In this document: in pieces, positions 16,901 through 23,593 of the stretch | Layout: each line of letters starts with the position of its first letter | Position numbering within the stretch: the stretch's first letter is position 1 | Assembly (NCBI GenBank): GCA_003058525.1 | Contig: QBVD01000027.1 | Coordinates: 1 to 64,000 of the forward strand | Direction of reading: 5' to 3' | DNA: 64,000 nucleotides | From: a gamma proteobacterium symbiont of Ctena orbiculata | GTDB lineage: Bacteria > Pseudomonadota > Gammaproteobacteria > Chromatiales > Chromatiaceae | Program-made: the position numbers and the translations under genes | The notes under the pieces: generated by a model | What the model was told of the DNA's origin: nothing | The model's database searches: none | What the model saw: only the letters and a program-made list of their open reading frames with translations

Positions 16901-18715
16901 CTGCAATACACCCTGTGTCTCGACTATATCTGTAAATTCGAACCGACCATCACTATTGGTTGTGATTGCTTGGCTTTGAGTGCCAAAGGTTGCGGTGACG
17001 GAAACGTTACCAAGTGGTTGGTCAGTAGTGGCATCCACCACAATTCCATTCACACCTGCCGTATTTACTCCAGGCGGTGTAGTGCCCGTGGGATAAAGAA
17101 CAGGTGAAAACTCAAGGATATTATTTTCATATACAGTGGTACTGGCCACCGCACTGTCATAACCAGTTGTGGATACTTCGATGGTAATATTACCTGGATT
17201 CAGCCCTGTAATCTGATAGTAGCCATGAGCATCCGTAGTTGCCGTTGCCGTAGTAGCGCCAGTTACACTAACGCTTACATTGACTAGTGGCTGCCCGGTT
17301 GAACCATCGGTAACTGTACCCCGCAACTCCGTAACTGGCGCATCAACTGGCGTCAATGCAGGTGAAAATATATAAATACTACCCGCAACTATGTCGACTG
17401 AACCGGTTACAGTTGAATACCCAGACCTGGTTGCCTGTACACTAACACTGCCAGGTTGCACGTTAGCAATTTGGAAATCTCCATTGCTGTCCGTCAGGAC
17501 AGAACCGGAAACCCCTGAAACCGTAATTGTTACCCCTGCAAGTGCGGACCCGCTACTGGTGTCGGTTATAGTACCCCTAATGGTGCCACTAGTCGCCTGC
17601 GCTTGCTTGACCATCTGGATGGTCCCAAAATCAAGCAGCTGACCTGCACTTAGACTTGTGTTAGTGGTAACAGTAGCGTAGTCAGTATGAGTAATTTCCA
17701 AAGAATAGGTGCCAGCGGCAAGGTTGATGAATGAGAAGCCGCCATCAACATCAGTTGACCTTGATTGGGATTCTGTACCGCTCAGTGTTAGGCTAATTCC
17801 TTCTAATGGAAGTTGTGTATCAGCATCAACAACAGTACCAATTACACTAGACAGCGCAGGAGCATTCGGAGGCGAGGCAGCGAGCTGTAATGCCCTTAGC
17901 ACCAGTGCTGTCGTATAAACATCCCCAACCCAACTCTCATCAGACAACTGAGACTCTCTCAGCCTTGAAAGGCTATCAGCAATAGGAGTTAATTCATCCA
18001 AACTACCTACCAATGCAATCAATGCCTGAGCAGAAATAAATGTCTCTCCCCACAATGCATCGCTTTCTTTTTCATTCAAAAGATAGTTCTGGGCATTCGA
18101 TATATTAGATTCCAGATTATAGAGATCCCGATATAGTGCTATAGCACTTAATACTAAAGAAGTAACATAGACCGATGATTCACTATTCGGCCCGAGTGCA
18201 GACTGGCCCCAACCTCCATCTGCATTCTGCTGGTTGTATAAATAGTCGACCGCAAGCCTTGCTTGGTAAGATGAAGTACGCCCAGCCACCGAAAACGCTT
18301 CCGCTGCAAAAGCGGTATCTAATACAGTGGCATTGAACCCTGGAAGTTCAGAAAAACTGCCGTCAAGTTGCTGCAACCCTTCTAGCTCTGACAACAAGGA
18401 GCTTGCATCATCGCCTGATTCCATTAAGGCAATAATTTTTCGAGAAAGATATTCTGTGCTGTAAAAAGATTCACTGGAGAGAAAAATGTAGCCTGTTGTA
18501 ACCTCAGCTGTCTCTACATTTGCAATGGAAAAAGCCCGCAAGGTCTCGGCAGTTGTTTGCACTGACGTAGCAATATCGTTTCCAGTCCCGTAACTGCCAT
18601 CGGGATTGTTGTGGGTGGCCAGCCAGCTGAGGCCGTCAGGAATCGAAGCGGAGGCAGTATGTGCAAGAAAAATACAAAGGAAGATGACTAGTGCTTTTTT
18701 TAACCCAAATGACAC
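10937..18715 (-). CDS. Giant secreted multidomain protein (toroid, CarboxypepD_reg, CARDB, LamG, FG-GAP)
   Basis: 2592 residues with a signal peptide (LVIFLCIFLAHTASA). Order seen: alpha/alpha-toroid repeats of the prenyltransferase/squalene-cyclase type with DGSYG and DGGWGQ-like motifs (about 25-290); four carboxypeptidase regulatory-like beta domains (about 293-635); CARDB (about 642-765); a LamG/concanavalin-like domain (about 770-980); two more CARDB (about 990-1230); FG-GAP/VCBS-like repeats rich in DxDxDG (about 1270-1620); CARDB (about 1685-1790); further beta domains; a CTDDDDGN linker (about 2150); a Rossmann/GATase-like segment (about 2190-2280); and a His/Asp-rich tail. The GTG start follows GGAGG. 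The cell-surface or extracellular location is secure, but the biological role is unknown. It is probably co-expressed with the transglutaminase-like gene downstream. Confidence 0.85.
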   Translation of the reverse strand: MSFGLKKALVIFLCIFLAHTASASIPDGLSWLATHNNPDGSYGTGNDIATSVQTTAETLRAFSIANVETAEVTTGYIFLSSESFYSTEYLSRKIIALMESGDDASSLLSELEGLQQLDGSFSELPGFNATVLDTAFAAEAFSVAGRTSSYQARLAVDYLYNQQNADGGWGQSALGPNSESSVYVTSLVLSAIALYRDLYNLESNISNAQNYLLNEKESDALWGETFISAQALIALVGSLDELTPIADSLSRLRESQLSDESWVGDVYTTALVLRALQLAASPPNAPALSSVIGTVVDADTQLPLEGISLTLSGTESQSRSTDVDGGFSFINLAAGTYSLEITHTDYATVTTNTSLSAGQLLDFGTIQMVKQAQATSGTIRGTITDTSSGSALAGVTITVSGVSGSVLTDSNGDFQIANVQPGSVSVQATRSGYSTVTGSVDIVAGSIYIFSPALTPVDAPVTELRGTVTDGSTGQPLVNVSVSVTGATTATATTDAHGYYQITGLNPGNITIEVSTTGYDSAVASTTVYENNILEFSPVLYPTGTTPPGVNTAGVNGIVVDATTDQPLGNVSVTATFGTQSQAITTNSDGRFEFTDIVETQGVLQFSLNGYQNSTIGLSLTPMSTLDIGQIRLRPEETVELLPDLVVESIDPSGATTDMDTLEFTGSVSALITNLGTASAPQAVSVLAFYDNDKNGAYDAEVDILLGNTASQTALNVGDDEAVEIPVSGVLPYRDAPIKVWVDSIQSVIESNEQNNIGYIADACQWRSSNLILNLEFEGDFNDSTGFSNHAAVDSRSQGIAQTVTDGLAGQALSLQDGLVWLRVPDSASLRTTEAITMSAWVSPTGQIGSNSGVFFKGELIGQQPDWQLNLNDVGTGGLPGSSGVSTSINGTGYASSEVVVVDFDFLNPIPTDAWTHVAVTYDRNELRLYINGTLVGTEPWSNPINTSGSDLYIGNRFRASGDVGGFQGLMDELRLYNVALSPDEISRLASRTNADLTASQLYFFTRGDGSNQLTALIGNAGSVATVSGTQISFYEGDPNAGGILLGSVELPPLPGDSSQPVTLGDIPQLAGGVPLYVVADSGNIVSECNETNNVAWMAAPDLRPDLVVESVDTSGVATNLETLSVAGTATVVISNIGREAALDAAVITLFEDINNTGTYDAGIDHSLAEQSMPIGLAQDEILSVEMVISGSISFRDAPIHAMVDSNDGIVESNEGNNTNTSANQCVVLPDASAFEPVLKWSWNGSSVQPSYDQVLMAPVVVPLEDTNNDGLFDENDTPSIVFSTAYPENTNRRGYLRAVSGLDGRELWTASRMIHRAGSLAAGDIDGDGTIEIIAVRPGSTDTSLQSTGLIAFEHTGEVKWENTDTAGVNWGSASIADIDGDGVVEIIGGNTVLNADGSLRWQGSGYSGVKTSHVGQLSIVADINLDGAQEVVAGAAAYASDGTRLWQNTSVGDGYDGVGNFDADDYAEIVVVAASRVALLEHTGDVIWGPVALPGGGSGGAPTIADVDGDGEPEIGVAGARFYTVFDTDGSILWSSSIQDVTSHVTGSSVFDFDGDGRVEVVYSDERYLRVYNGTDGVVLFETPNNSVTTFELPVIVDIDNDDHAEIVVCSNNYYFAGSTGIQVYEDINDAWVDTRSIWNQHSYHITNVNDDGSIPANEQPSWLTHNSYRLNTFADPVATLFPDITASKLQVLDNGAAQPIAISIRIGNGGAGDLTREIAIAFYEGDPTSDGALLGTVSLSGLTAGNYQDLTLNDVSALSGTADIYVIADYDNRLQECNEANNQVVLPVLPQTSNGAIGVATDVAIYGPDSPVQLMAVVTNNSAIPGEFRAELRVEDTQGTVIQSYPPRAVGPMAGGAAINLNDIWNTASYQAGTYRLHGLLTDLDGLLIDEAQSPFELRHSVDNLPLAALRTTTDLPIYHTSDTAQLNNLARNLSVNTQIRDAGLRIRVTNAAGDELFTHQQTLGELSSSAFLDTITPYSFTNAAEGIYTVTGELTDASGSLLATDQAQYEVVADLQKDMTGTVAAQLKIVQRGQTQTCTDTLTYTGNQALNGQPLRQLLVNLDSTETLISNDITIDMSPGATESLIRSVATNDLSEGVYSCVLQAMITGEWITLGHDSFSLTVPPIAIDGTLEQATLPRLLVLLDENNPCTDDDDGNGGDDSDHDCCGNSIDRDPHGPSNAPLLSEQRSYLEALLTAQGYSYTIVSDRKAFAEQLLSGAYNMYALFSEQVKLSETIQKALREAVFRGEGLLVAGDHDHRNHNLYDALGIDYRGKKPNANAVEMSDSDLSEPKELALQLEERVIKAELSNATSAGHFLFSGNHTDTVHAVTINPYGEGLAVHVSYDLLAEATLVGLIAPHADLIRSSLVTITPEIDLPQLGSSIPILLTVTNQGMATPGQAVITLPQGVALIDSGTAMQQPNGSIVWPFILQESEASDLMLWLQPQSDQSDLRIDALIQTGEAPDFIDQETLSLTLMLSSAPRLTDLLNELSLLADQDNAYHKVFNYLEEAQQALDESDNDDALEKMLKISDELSKLDTPEAGQIRLELAEVIRQTGITHATDSDHHDDDHDSDDDHESCHEDDHDDDD

Positions 18716-19035
18716 GCGGGGCGCCCTCCGTAGCCTGACAGCAATAAATAGAGACCTTAACTAACCGGTATCACACTAGCCCACATAAACCCTATCTTCA
18801 ATAGGGCATTACCATCAATCAGCAACTAGAAACCTTCTCGTGGCATTGCAATAAATAATGCTATCGCATTGTATTTTCTACATATAATTTGGTCGCAAGA
18901 ATCTCCACGATCATACGTAAAATCAGAGAATTTCATTCGTATATTACGCTTCAATAGAGTGATGAATTCTTTTTGATCTCTCTGTAACTGAGTAATCAAG
19001 GTTATTTTTCATAATCGAACTTCCATCACCTTGGT
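18716..19035. other. AT-rich intergenic region upstream of the giant gene
   Basis: 320 bases without a credible ORF on either strand. It contains a small hairpin (CCCTAT at 18790 with ATAGGG at 18801) and is AT-rich. It must carry the promoter for the giant gene on the minus strand, but I cannot single out a convincing -35/-10 pair. Confidence 0.5.
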
Positions 19036-19290
19036 TCAGACCCGGTGATGCGGACAGTATCCAAGAAAATCCATAATGGTTGAGTAGTACCGAACTCTCG
19101 GCTCAGATCTGTTATGTTCCCAATTTCTGAGTGTCCAGGGATTGACGCCCAATCTTGGGGCAACATCAATTTTCCTGAAACCGCGTTTGACTCTCATACG
19201 CTTTAGATGGTCTCCGAGGGTATGGCAATCTTCTAGCGAAGGGTAACTCTTTGTTTTCCTTGCCTTCAGTGCTATATGGCAAAAAGGCAA
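19036..19290 (-). CDS. Small XRE-like helix-turn-helix protein
   Basis: 84 residues containing one HTH domain (about 25-78: TLGDHLKRMRVKRGFRKIDV, then LGVNPWTLRNWEHNRSEP) ending RYYSTIMDFLGYCP. This belongs to a small family of stand-alone XRE-like proteins often found in accessory DNA. It is transcribed toward the giant gene, and its start abuts the second yifB fragment. It could regulate the island, but this is inference. The start may be further in, at a later codon. Confidence 0.65.
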   Translation of the reverse strand: MPFCHIALKARKTKSYPSLEDCHTLGDHLKRMRVKRGFRKIDVAPRLGVNPWTLRNWEHNRSEPRVRYYSTIMDFLGYCPHHRV

Positions 19291-19300
19291 CGCAAGGGTG

Positions 19301-19763
19301 TCCCTGCGGCCACCTGGGAGACGGCAGCAACCGCTGTCACTGTACCCTAGACCGGATCACCCGCTACCGCAACCGAATCTCCGGCCCGTTGATCGACCGC
19401 ATCGACATGCATGTGGAGGTGCCGAGACAGCCTCTGCAGCTCGATCACCAGGCACCGCAGAATAGAGAGGAGTCGAGCGAAACCATCCGCCGCCGGGTCA
19501 TCACGGCACGTGATATACAACTCCAGCGGCAGGGCCGCACCAATCAGGCCCTGCAGGGATTGGACATCGTGAAATTCGCCAGGCCGAACAAGGAGGGTAA
19601 CGCACTGTTGCACCGGGCGATCGAAAAACTTGGCCTGTCGATGCGCGCCTATCACCGCATTCTAAAGGTGGCGCGCACCATCGCCGACTTGGAGACGAGC
19701 CCGAAGGTGGAGACTGCGCATATCAGCGAGGCGATCGGGTATCGACGCTTGGACAGACGTTAA
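19301..19763 (+). pseudogene. yifB 3'-end fragment, copy 2
   Basis: Repeats yifB codons from about Cys350 to the stop: CPCGHLGDGSNRCHCTLDRI and onward to YRRLDRR, about 153 residues. I count about 12 amino-acid differences from the intact gene, roughly 92% identity. It lacks the Walker A and B motifs, has no start signal of its own, and is preceded by unrelated sequence. The divergence shows that it is not a recent exact duplication and may come from a related yifB allele. Confidence 0.9.
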
Positions 19764-20024
19764 CCCATACTAGCAACGCGTAGATTGAATCCTATAGCTC
19801 AATGCGTATCCGCATTTTTTAAAAATGAATCCTGTCCTCTTGGCATGATGTCCAGAGTATTAAGACACCGCTGCGAATCAGCTTGATTGTCTTGTTTCGA
19901 GCATGAAAAACATGACATGTCTTGGGATAAGCACTCACCTGTATGTACGGAAATATGCTGTACAGATAACCGGATCGATGCTAAAGTAATATCAGCTCAT
20001 CGTAATGAGAGAAAGGTACCTGGT

Positions 20025-20294
20025 ATGACCACATCACGCATTGATATGCGCATTGATAACGAGATCAAGGCGGCGGCAGAGAAGGCGGCAGCGCTTCTGG
20101 GAACGAAGAGCCTGACGGAGTATATCGTGCGCCTGATCGAAAAGGACGCGCGCCGCGTCATTAGCGAGCATGAATCCATCGTTGTCAAGGACGATCTGTT
20201 CGACCGTTTTATGAGTGCCTGTGAGGCCGCCGAAGCACCCAACCAGAAGCTGCGCGACGCAAGGGATTATGCGGAAGAGCGCGGTATCAGGTGA
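20025..20294 (+). CDS. DUF1778 (TacA-type) antitoxin
   Basis: 89 residues: an N-terminal ribbon-helix-helix DNA-binding segment (TTSRIDMRIDNEIKAAAEKA) followed by a toxin-binding tail. The start at 20025 is supported by GAGAGAAAGG upstream; the frame is open further up but without homology-like sequence. It overlaps the GNAT gene by four bases (GTGA). In this family the antitoxin binds the acetyltransferase and represses the operon. Inverted repeats upstream (for example around CATGAAAAACATG) may be operators. It lies alone with its toxin between two yifB fragments. Confidence 0.88.
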   Translation: MTTSRIDMRIDNEIKAAAEKAAALLGTKSLTEYIVRLIEKDARRVISEHESIVVKDDLFDRFMSACEAAEAPNQKLRDARDYAEERGIR

Positions 20295-20818
20295 CCCCGG
20301 AAACACGATTCGTCGAACTTGAAAAAACAAGGCATGATCGCGCCTCGTTCGACTGCGGCATACTAGAACTAAACAAATTTATTCGTCAATCTGCCGCCCG
20401 ACACCGGGAAGCCGGGGTCAGCATGACCATGGTCTTGCCTGCCAAATCTCCCAAGAATGAGAAGGCACGTATCTGCGCTTTTTACACGCTATCCCATACC
20501 CAGATTGAGCGGGAGACGCTTCCCCCGGCTTTGGCCAAGAAACTGCCCCGATACCCCGTACCGGTGTTGCTTGTTGCACAACTGGCCGTGCACATAGAGA
20601 CGCAAGGACAGGGGCTTGGCAAGGTGACGCTAATCCGGGCGCTGCGGCATTGCCTTGAGATCAATGCGCACTTGCCATCAAACGCCGTCGTCGTGGACGC
20701 GCTGGAAGAGGGTGTACAGGGGTTTTATGAACAATACGGGTTTCGTGAACTGGACCGGCACAATGGCCATATCCGACTCTATCTGCCAATGAAAACGGTG
20801 GCAGCGCTGTTTTCGTAG
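20291..20818 (+). CDS. GNAT-family acetyltransferase toxin (TacT/AtaT-like)
   Basis: 175 residues of the GNAT fold. Visible are the acetyl-CoA-binding beta4-alpha3 segment (LLVAQLAVHIETQGQGLGKV) and the late FYEQYGFREL motif with the conserved tyrosine. Family members acetylate the aminoacyl group of charged tRNAs and block translation until neutralised by the DUF1778 partner. The GTG start overlaps the antitoxin stop, so expression is translationally coupled. The third yifB fragment begins six bases after the stop codon. Confidence 0.9.
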   Translation: MTPETRFVELEKTRHDRASFDCGILELNKFIRQSAARHREAGVSMTMVLPAKSPKNEKARICAFYTLSHTQIERETLPPALAKKLPRYPVPVLLVAQLAVHIETQGQGLGKVTLIRALRHCLEINAHLPSNAVVVDALEEGVQGFYEQYGFRELDRHNGHIRLYLPMKTVAALFS

Positions 20819-20823
20819 AGCGG

Positions 20824-20915
20824 GGCGCACCATCGCCGATCTGGAGGTGAGCCCGAAGGTGGAGACGGCGTATATCAGCGAAGCCATCGGCTATCGCAGT
20901 TTGGACAGTGATTAA
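20824..20915 (+). pseudogene. yifB 3'-end fragment, copy 3
   Basis: Repeats the last about 29 codons of yifB (RTIADLEVSPKVETAYISEA and on to LDSD, TAA). Its stop codon (20913-20915) overlaps the convergent yajL stop (20912-20914). This tight convergence with a housekeeping gene suggests that copy 3 is the original chromosomal 3' end of yifB and that the DNA between 4.9 and 20.8 kb was inserted. Confidence 0.85.
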
Positions 20916-21460
20916 CGCACCAGCCCCTGCTCGACCTGGTCTCTCGTTTCCCTACCACTCAGTTGCTCGATCAGCTCCAGGGCAAAATCCATCGCCGTGC
21001 CCGGCCCCCGGGAGGTGATTACCCGGTCGTCGCTGACGACGCGCTCAAGCTGCACATCGACCTGGGGCAGATCCATATTGTCCAACACCCCCGGATAGCT
21101 GGTTGCTCGCCGTCCATGCAACAGGCCTGCGCCGGCCAGCACCTTGGGTGCGGCACAGATTGCGGCAGTGAATTTACCCTGTTGATTGAGGCGTTTCAGC
21201 ATCTCATGGATGCGGGGATCCGCATCAAGATTGTCGGCACCGGGCAGGCCGCCGGGCAGGACCATCATATCGAACGCCTGGTCCATGACGGCATCGAGGG
21301 TGGTATCCGGTACCAGGGTGATTCCTCTCGAGGCCTTTACCGGTCCGGTTTTCAGGCCGGCGGTAATCACCTCGATACCGGCCCTTGTCAGTAGATCTGT
21401 GATGGTGATTGCTTCGAGTTCTTCGCATCCTTCGGCGAGGGGGACGAGTACGCGTGCCAT
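20912..21460 (-). CDS. yajL: DJ-1/PfpI family protein (YajL-like)
   Basis: 182 residues of the DJ-1/ThiJ/PfpI fold. The early acidic residue (EGCEELEA) and the nucleophile-elbow cysteine (AAICAAPKVL, about residue 105) are present. YajL is a cytoplasmic stress protein linked to deglycation/chaperone activity against oxidative and carbonyl damage. Its start lies inside the 3' end of yibQ (73-base overlap), so it is probably the last gene of the gpmI-envC-ctp-yibQ-yajL run. Confidence 0.88.
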   Translation of the reverse strand: MARVLVPLAEGCEELEAITITDLLTRAGIEVITAGLKTGPVKASRGITLVPDTTLDAVMDQAFDMMVLPGGLPGADNLDADPRIHEMLKRLNQQGKFTAAICAAPKVLAGAGLLHGRRATSYPGVLDNMDLPQVDVQLERVVSDDRVITSRGPGTAMDFALELIEQLSGRETRDQVEQGLVR

Positions 21461-22242
21461 AGTGGCCTCCCGGTATTGATCAGTTCAGAGACGGGTACCA
21501 GCTGAATGCCCTGTAGTTTTAGTTTAGGCAACTCTTCCTGGAGCACGGCCAGGGTTTGAGGGTAGGGATGGGCAATACCGATCGCATGACCCTGAGAACG
21601 CGCCTTCAACAATAATTTATCCAACTGACGCCTGATTTCGACCTCTTCCGGTGTATTGTCGAGAAACACGTGCCGCCGGGAAGAGGCAATCAGATTTTTA
21701 CCGGCAACGCGTTCAGCGACTGTGGCATCGGTGGTTCGACTATCGATGAAATAGAGCCCGCTGGCGCGCAACTCACTCATCAGCCAGCGCATGGCCGTGG
21801 GATCCCTGGTCAACAGGCTTCCCATATGGTTGTTGACCCCTGCGACATAGGGAACGGACGCAATATTGCGTTGCAGTGTATGGATGAATCGCTCCCTCGA
21901 CATAGCCAGGGTAAGTGCCCCATTGCCCAGGGGATTGCTGTTGTCCGATTCCATGGGCTGGTGCAGCATGACCTCTTTATTCGAGGCGTGCGCCTTGCTC
22001 GCCAGCTGCCAGGTAAAAGGGGTTTGCGGCAGAAAGGAGTAGGTCACTGCCCCCGGCAGGGCCAGCGCGCGTTCCCCCGCATCCCTCTGGTTTCCCAGGT
22101 CGTCGATGATCAGGGCTATCCTCACCGGGCTCGGTGAAGTGTTATTGCCCTCATCCGCCATACCGGCAGTCGTGGTGGCAAGCAAGCCTATCCAGCAGAT
22201 CAGTAACAAGAGGCGATGCATCGCTGCCCTTTTTCCACTCAA
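21388..22242 (-). CDS. yibQ: Divergent polysaccharide deacetylase family protein (YibQ)
   Basis: 284 residues with an N-terminal signal (LLLLICWIGLLATTTAGMA) and a NodB-like deacetylase fold of the divergent YibQ group: IALIIDDLGNQRDAGERAL, LHQPMES, VNNHMGS, FIDSRTT. A periplasmic role in envelope carbohydrate metabolism is assumed for the family. The start ATG overlaps the stop of the upstream protease gene (ATGA), which fixes the start and shows coupling. Confidence 0.88.
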   Translation of the reverse strand: MSGKRAAMHRLLLLICWIGLLATTTAGMADEGNNTSPSPVRIALIIDDLGNQRDAGERALALPGAVTYSFLPQTPFTWQLASKAHASNKEVMLHQPMESDNSNPLGNGALTLAMSRERFIHTLQRNIASVPYVAGVNNHMGSLLTRDPTAMRWLMSELRASGLYFIDSRTTDATVAERVAGKNLIASSRRHVFLDNTPEEVEIRRQLDKLLLKARSQGHAIGIAHPYPQTLAVLQEELPKLKLQGIQLVPVSELINTGRPLWHAYSSPSPKDAKNSKQSPSQIY

Positions 22243-23570
22243 CTGGTGGTTTTCTTGCTACGCAGAATGGCCAGACCCTTGAGCAGATTCAGCGCCTCAC
22301 CCAGCTGATAGTCTTTCTTGACCATATCCCGGTTCTCATCGGCCTGGCTGTCTATATTCTCTTCACTCTTTTTCGACCCATTCCCATTTCCATTGAGAAG
22401 ATGACCGGAAAGATTTGACTCCTTGATCGGCTTGACCTTGCTATCCTCCGCCTTCGAAACGGTCAGGTCCTCCAGTTCGATATCGGGTTCAATCCCCTCC
22501 GCCTGGATCGAACGCCCGGAAGGGGTGAAGTATCTTGCGGTCGTCAACTTGACCGCGGCAGTGTCGGTAATGGGAATGATGGTCTGCACCGAGCCCTTGC
22601 CGAAGGTGCGGCTACCCATGATGACGGCGCGATTCTGATCCTGCAGTGCGCCCGCCACGATCTCCGAGGCCGACGCCGAACCTTCATTCACCAGAACCAC
22701 AATCGGTGCGCCATCGAGGACATCATCCGGCGCCGCTTCGAAGCGTAACTGGGAATCGTTCTCTCTCCCCTCCGTGTAGACGATCAATCCGGACTCCAGA
22801 AAGGCATCGCTGACGGAAACGGCGGCATTCAATACCCCGCCGGGATTGTTTCTCAAATCCAGCACCATGCCCAGCAGTGACCCCTCCACTTCGCCTTTCA
22901 GCCTGTCCAGGGATTTCAGCATGTCACTGGTGGTATTTGTCTGGAACTGGGATATGCGCAGATAGGCAAAGCGCTCATCCAGAAGACGGCTCTTGATACT
23001 GACGACCCGGATGATGTCGCGCACCACGATAATCTTGAGCGGCTTCTCTTCCCCCTTGCGCACGATGGTCAATTCGAGCGAGGTGCCGGGTTTCCCGCGC
23101 ATCAGGGCGACCGCTTCGTTTAAGCTGAGCCCTTTGACCGGGGTGTCATCGAGGCGAACAATCAGGTCACCGCTGCGGACCCCGGCACGCTGAGCGGGGG
23201 TGTCGTCAATGGGGGAAATCACTTTGACAAAGCCGTCTTCCATGCCCACTTCGATACCCAGGCCGCCGAATTCGCCCTTGGTGCCTACCTGTAACTCTTT
23301 ATAATCATCCGCATCCAGATAGTTGGAATGAGGATCGAGACCGGAGACCATGCCGCGAATCGCGTTCTCCAATAGCACCTCGTCCTCAACCGGCTCCACA
23401 TAGTTGGCCTTGATGCGCCCGAAGATATCGGCAAATGTACGCAGCTGTTGCAGGGGCAGGCTCTCCAGCTCCTCTTTCGCCATTGTCTGAAATGCGGTCA
23501 GCGAGAGACTGACACAAACTAAAATCAGACCAAGACCTCGCAAAGAAGCTTGTCTTACTACTCTTATCAT
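22239..23570 (-). CDS. C-terminal processing peptidase, S41 family
   Basis: 443 residues: signal/anchor (about 8-31), a PDZ domain (about 100-180) and the S41 catalytic domain with Ser300 in NEGSASASE and Lys325 in FGKGSVQ, the standard 25-residue spacing of the Ser-Lys dyad. A charged, low-complexity stretch follows (about 385-420). It is exported and cleaves periplasmic or membrane proteins from their C termini. It sits between envC and yibQ, an arrangement seen in many gammaproteobacteria and absent in E. coli. It may process cell-division or lipoprotein substrates. Confidence 0.93.
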   Translation of the reverse strand: MIRVVRQASLRGLGLILVCVSLSLTAFQTMAKEELESLPLQQLRTFADIFGRIKANYVEPVEDEVLLENAIRGMVSGLDPHSNYLDADDYKELQVGTKGEFGGLGIEVGMEDGFVKVISPIDDTPAQRAGVRSGDLIVRLDDTPVKGLSLNEAVALMRGKPGTSLELTIVRKGEEKPLKIIVVRDIIRVVSIKSRLLDERFAYLRISQFQTNTTSDMLKSLDRLKGEVEGSLLGMVLDLRNNPGGVLNAAVSVSDAFLESGLIVYTEGRENDSQLRFEAAPDDVLDGAPIVVLVNEGSASASEIVAGALQDQNRAVIMGSRTFGKGSVQTIIPITDTAAVKLTTARYFTPSGRSIQAEGIEPDIELEDLTVSKAEDSKVKPIKESNLSGHLLNGNGNGSKKSEENIDSQADENRDMVKKDYQLGEALNLLKGLAILRSKKTTS

Positions 23571-23593
23571 CTGTTTTACCTATAAACGTGCAG

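Noticed and set aside
19251-19763. A 170-codon YifB-like protein
   Set aside because: It lacks the Lon-like region and Walker motifs, and its first codons are unrelated sequence. It is a fragment, not a functional gene.
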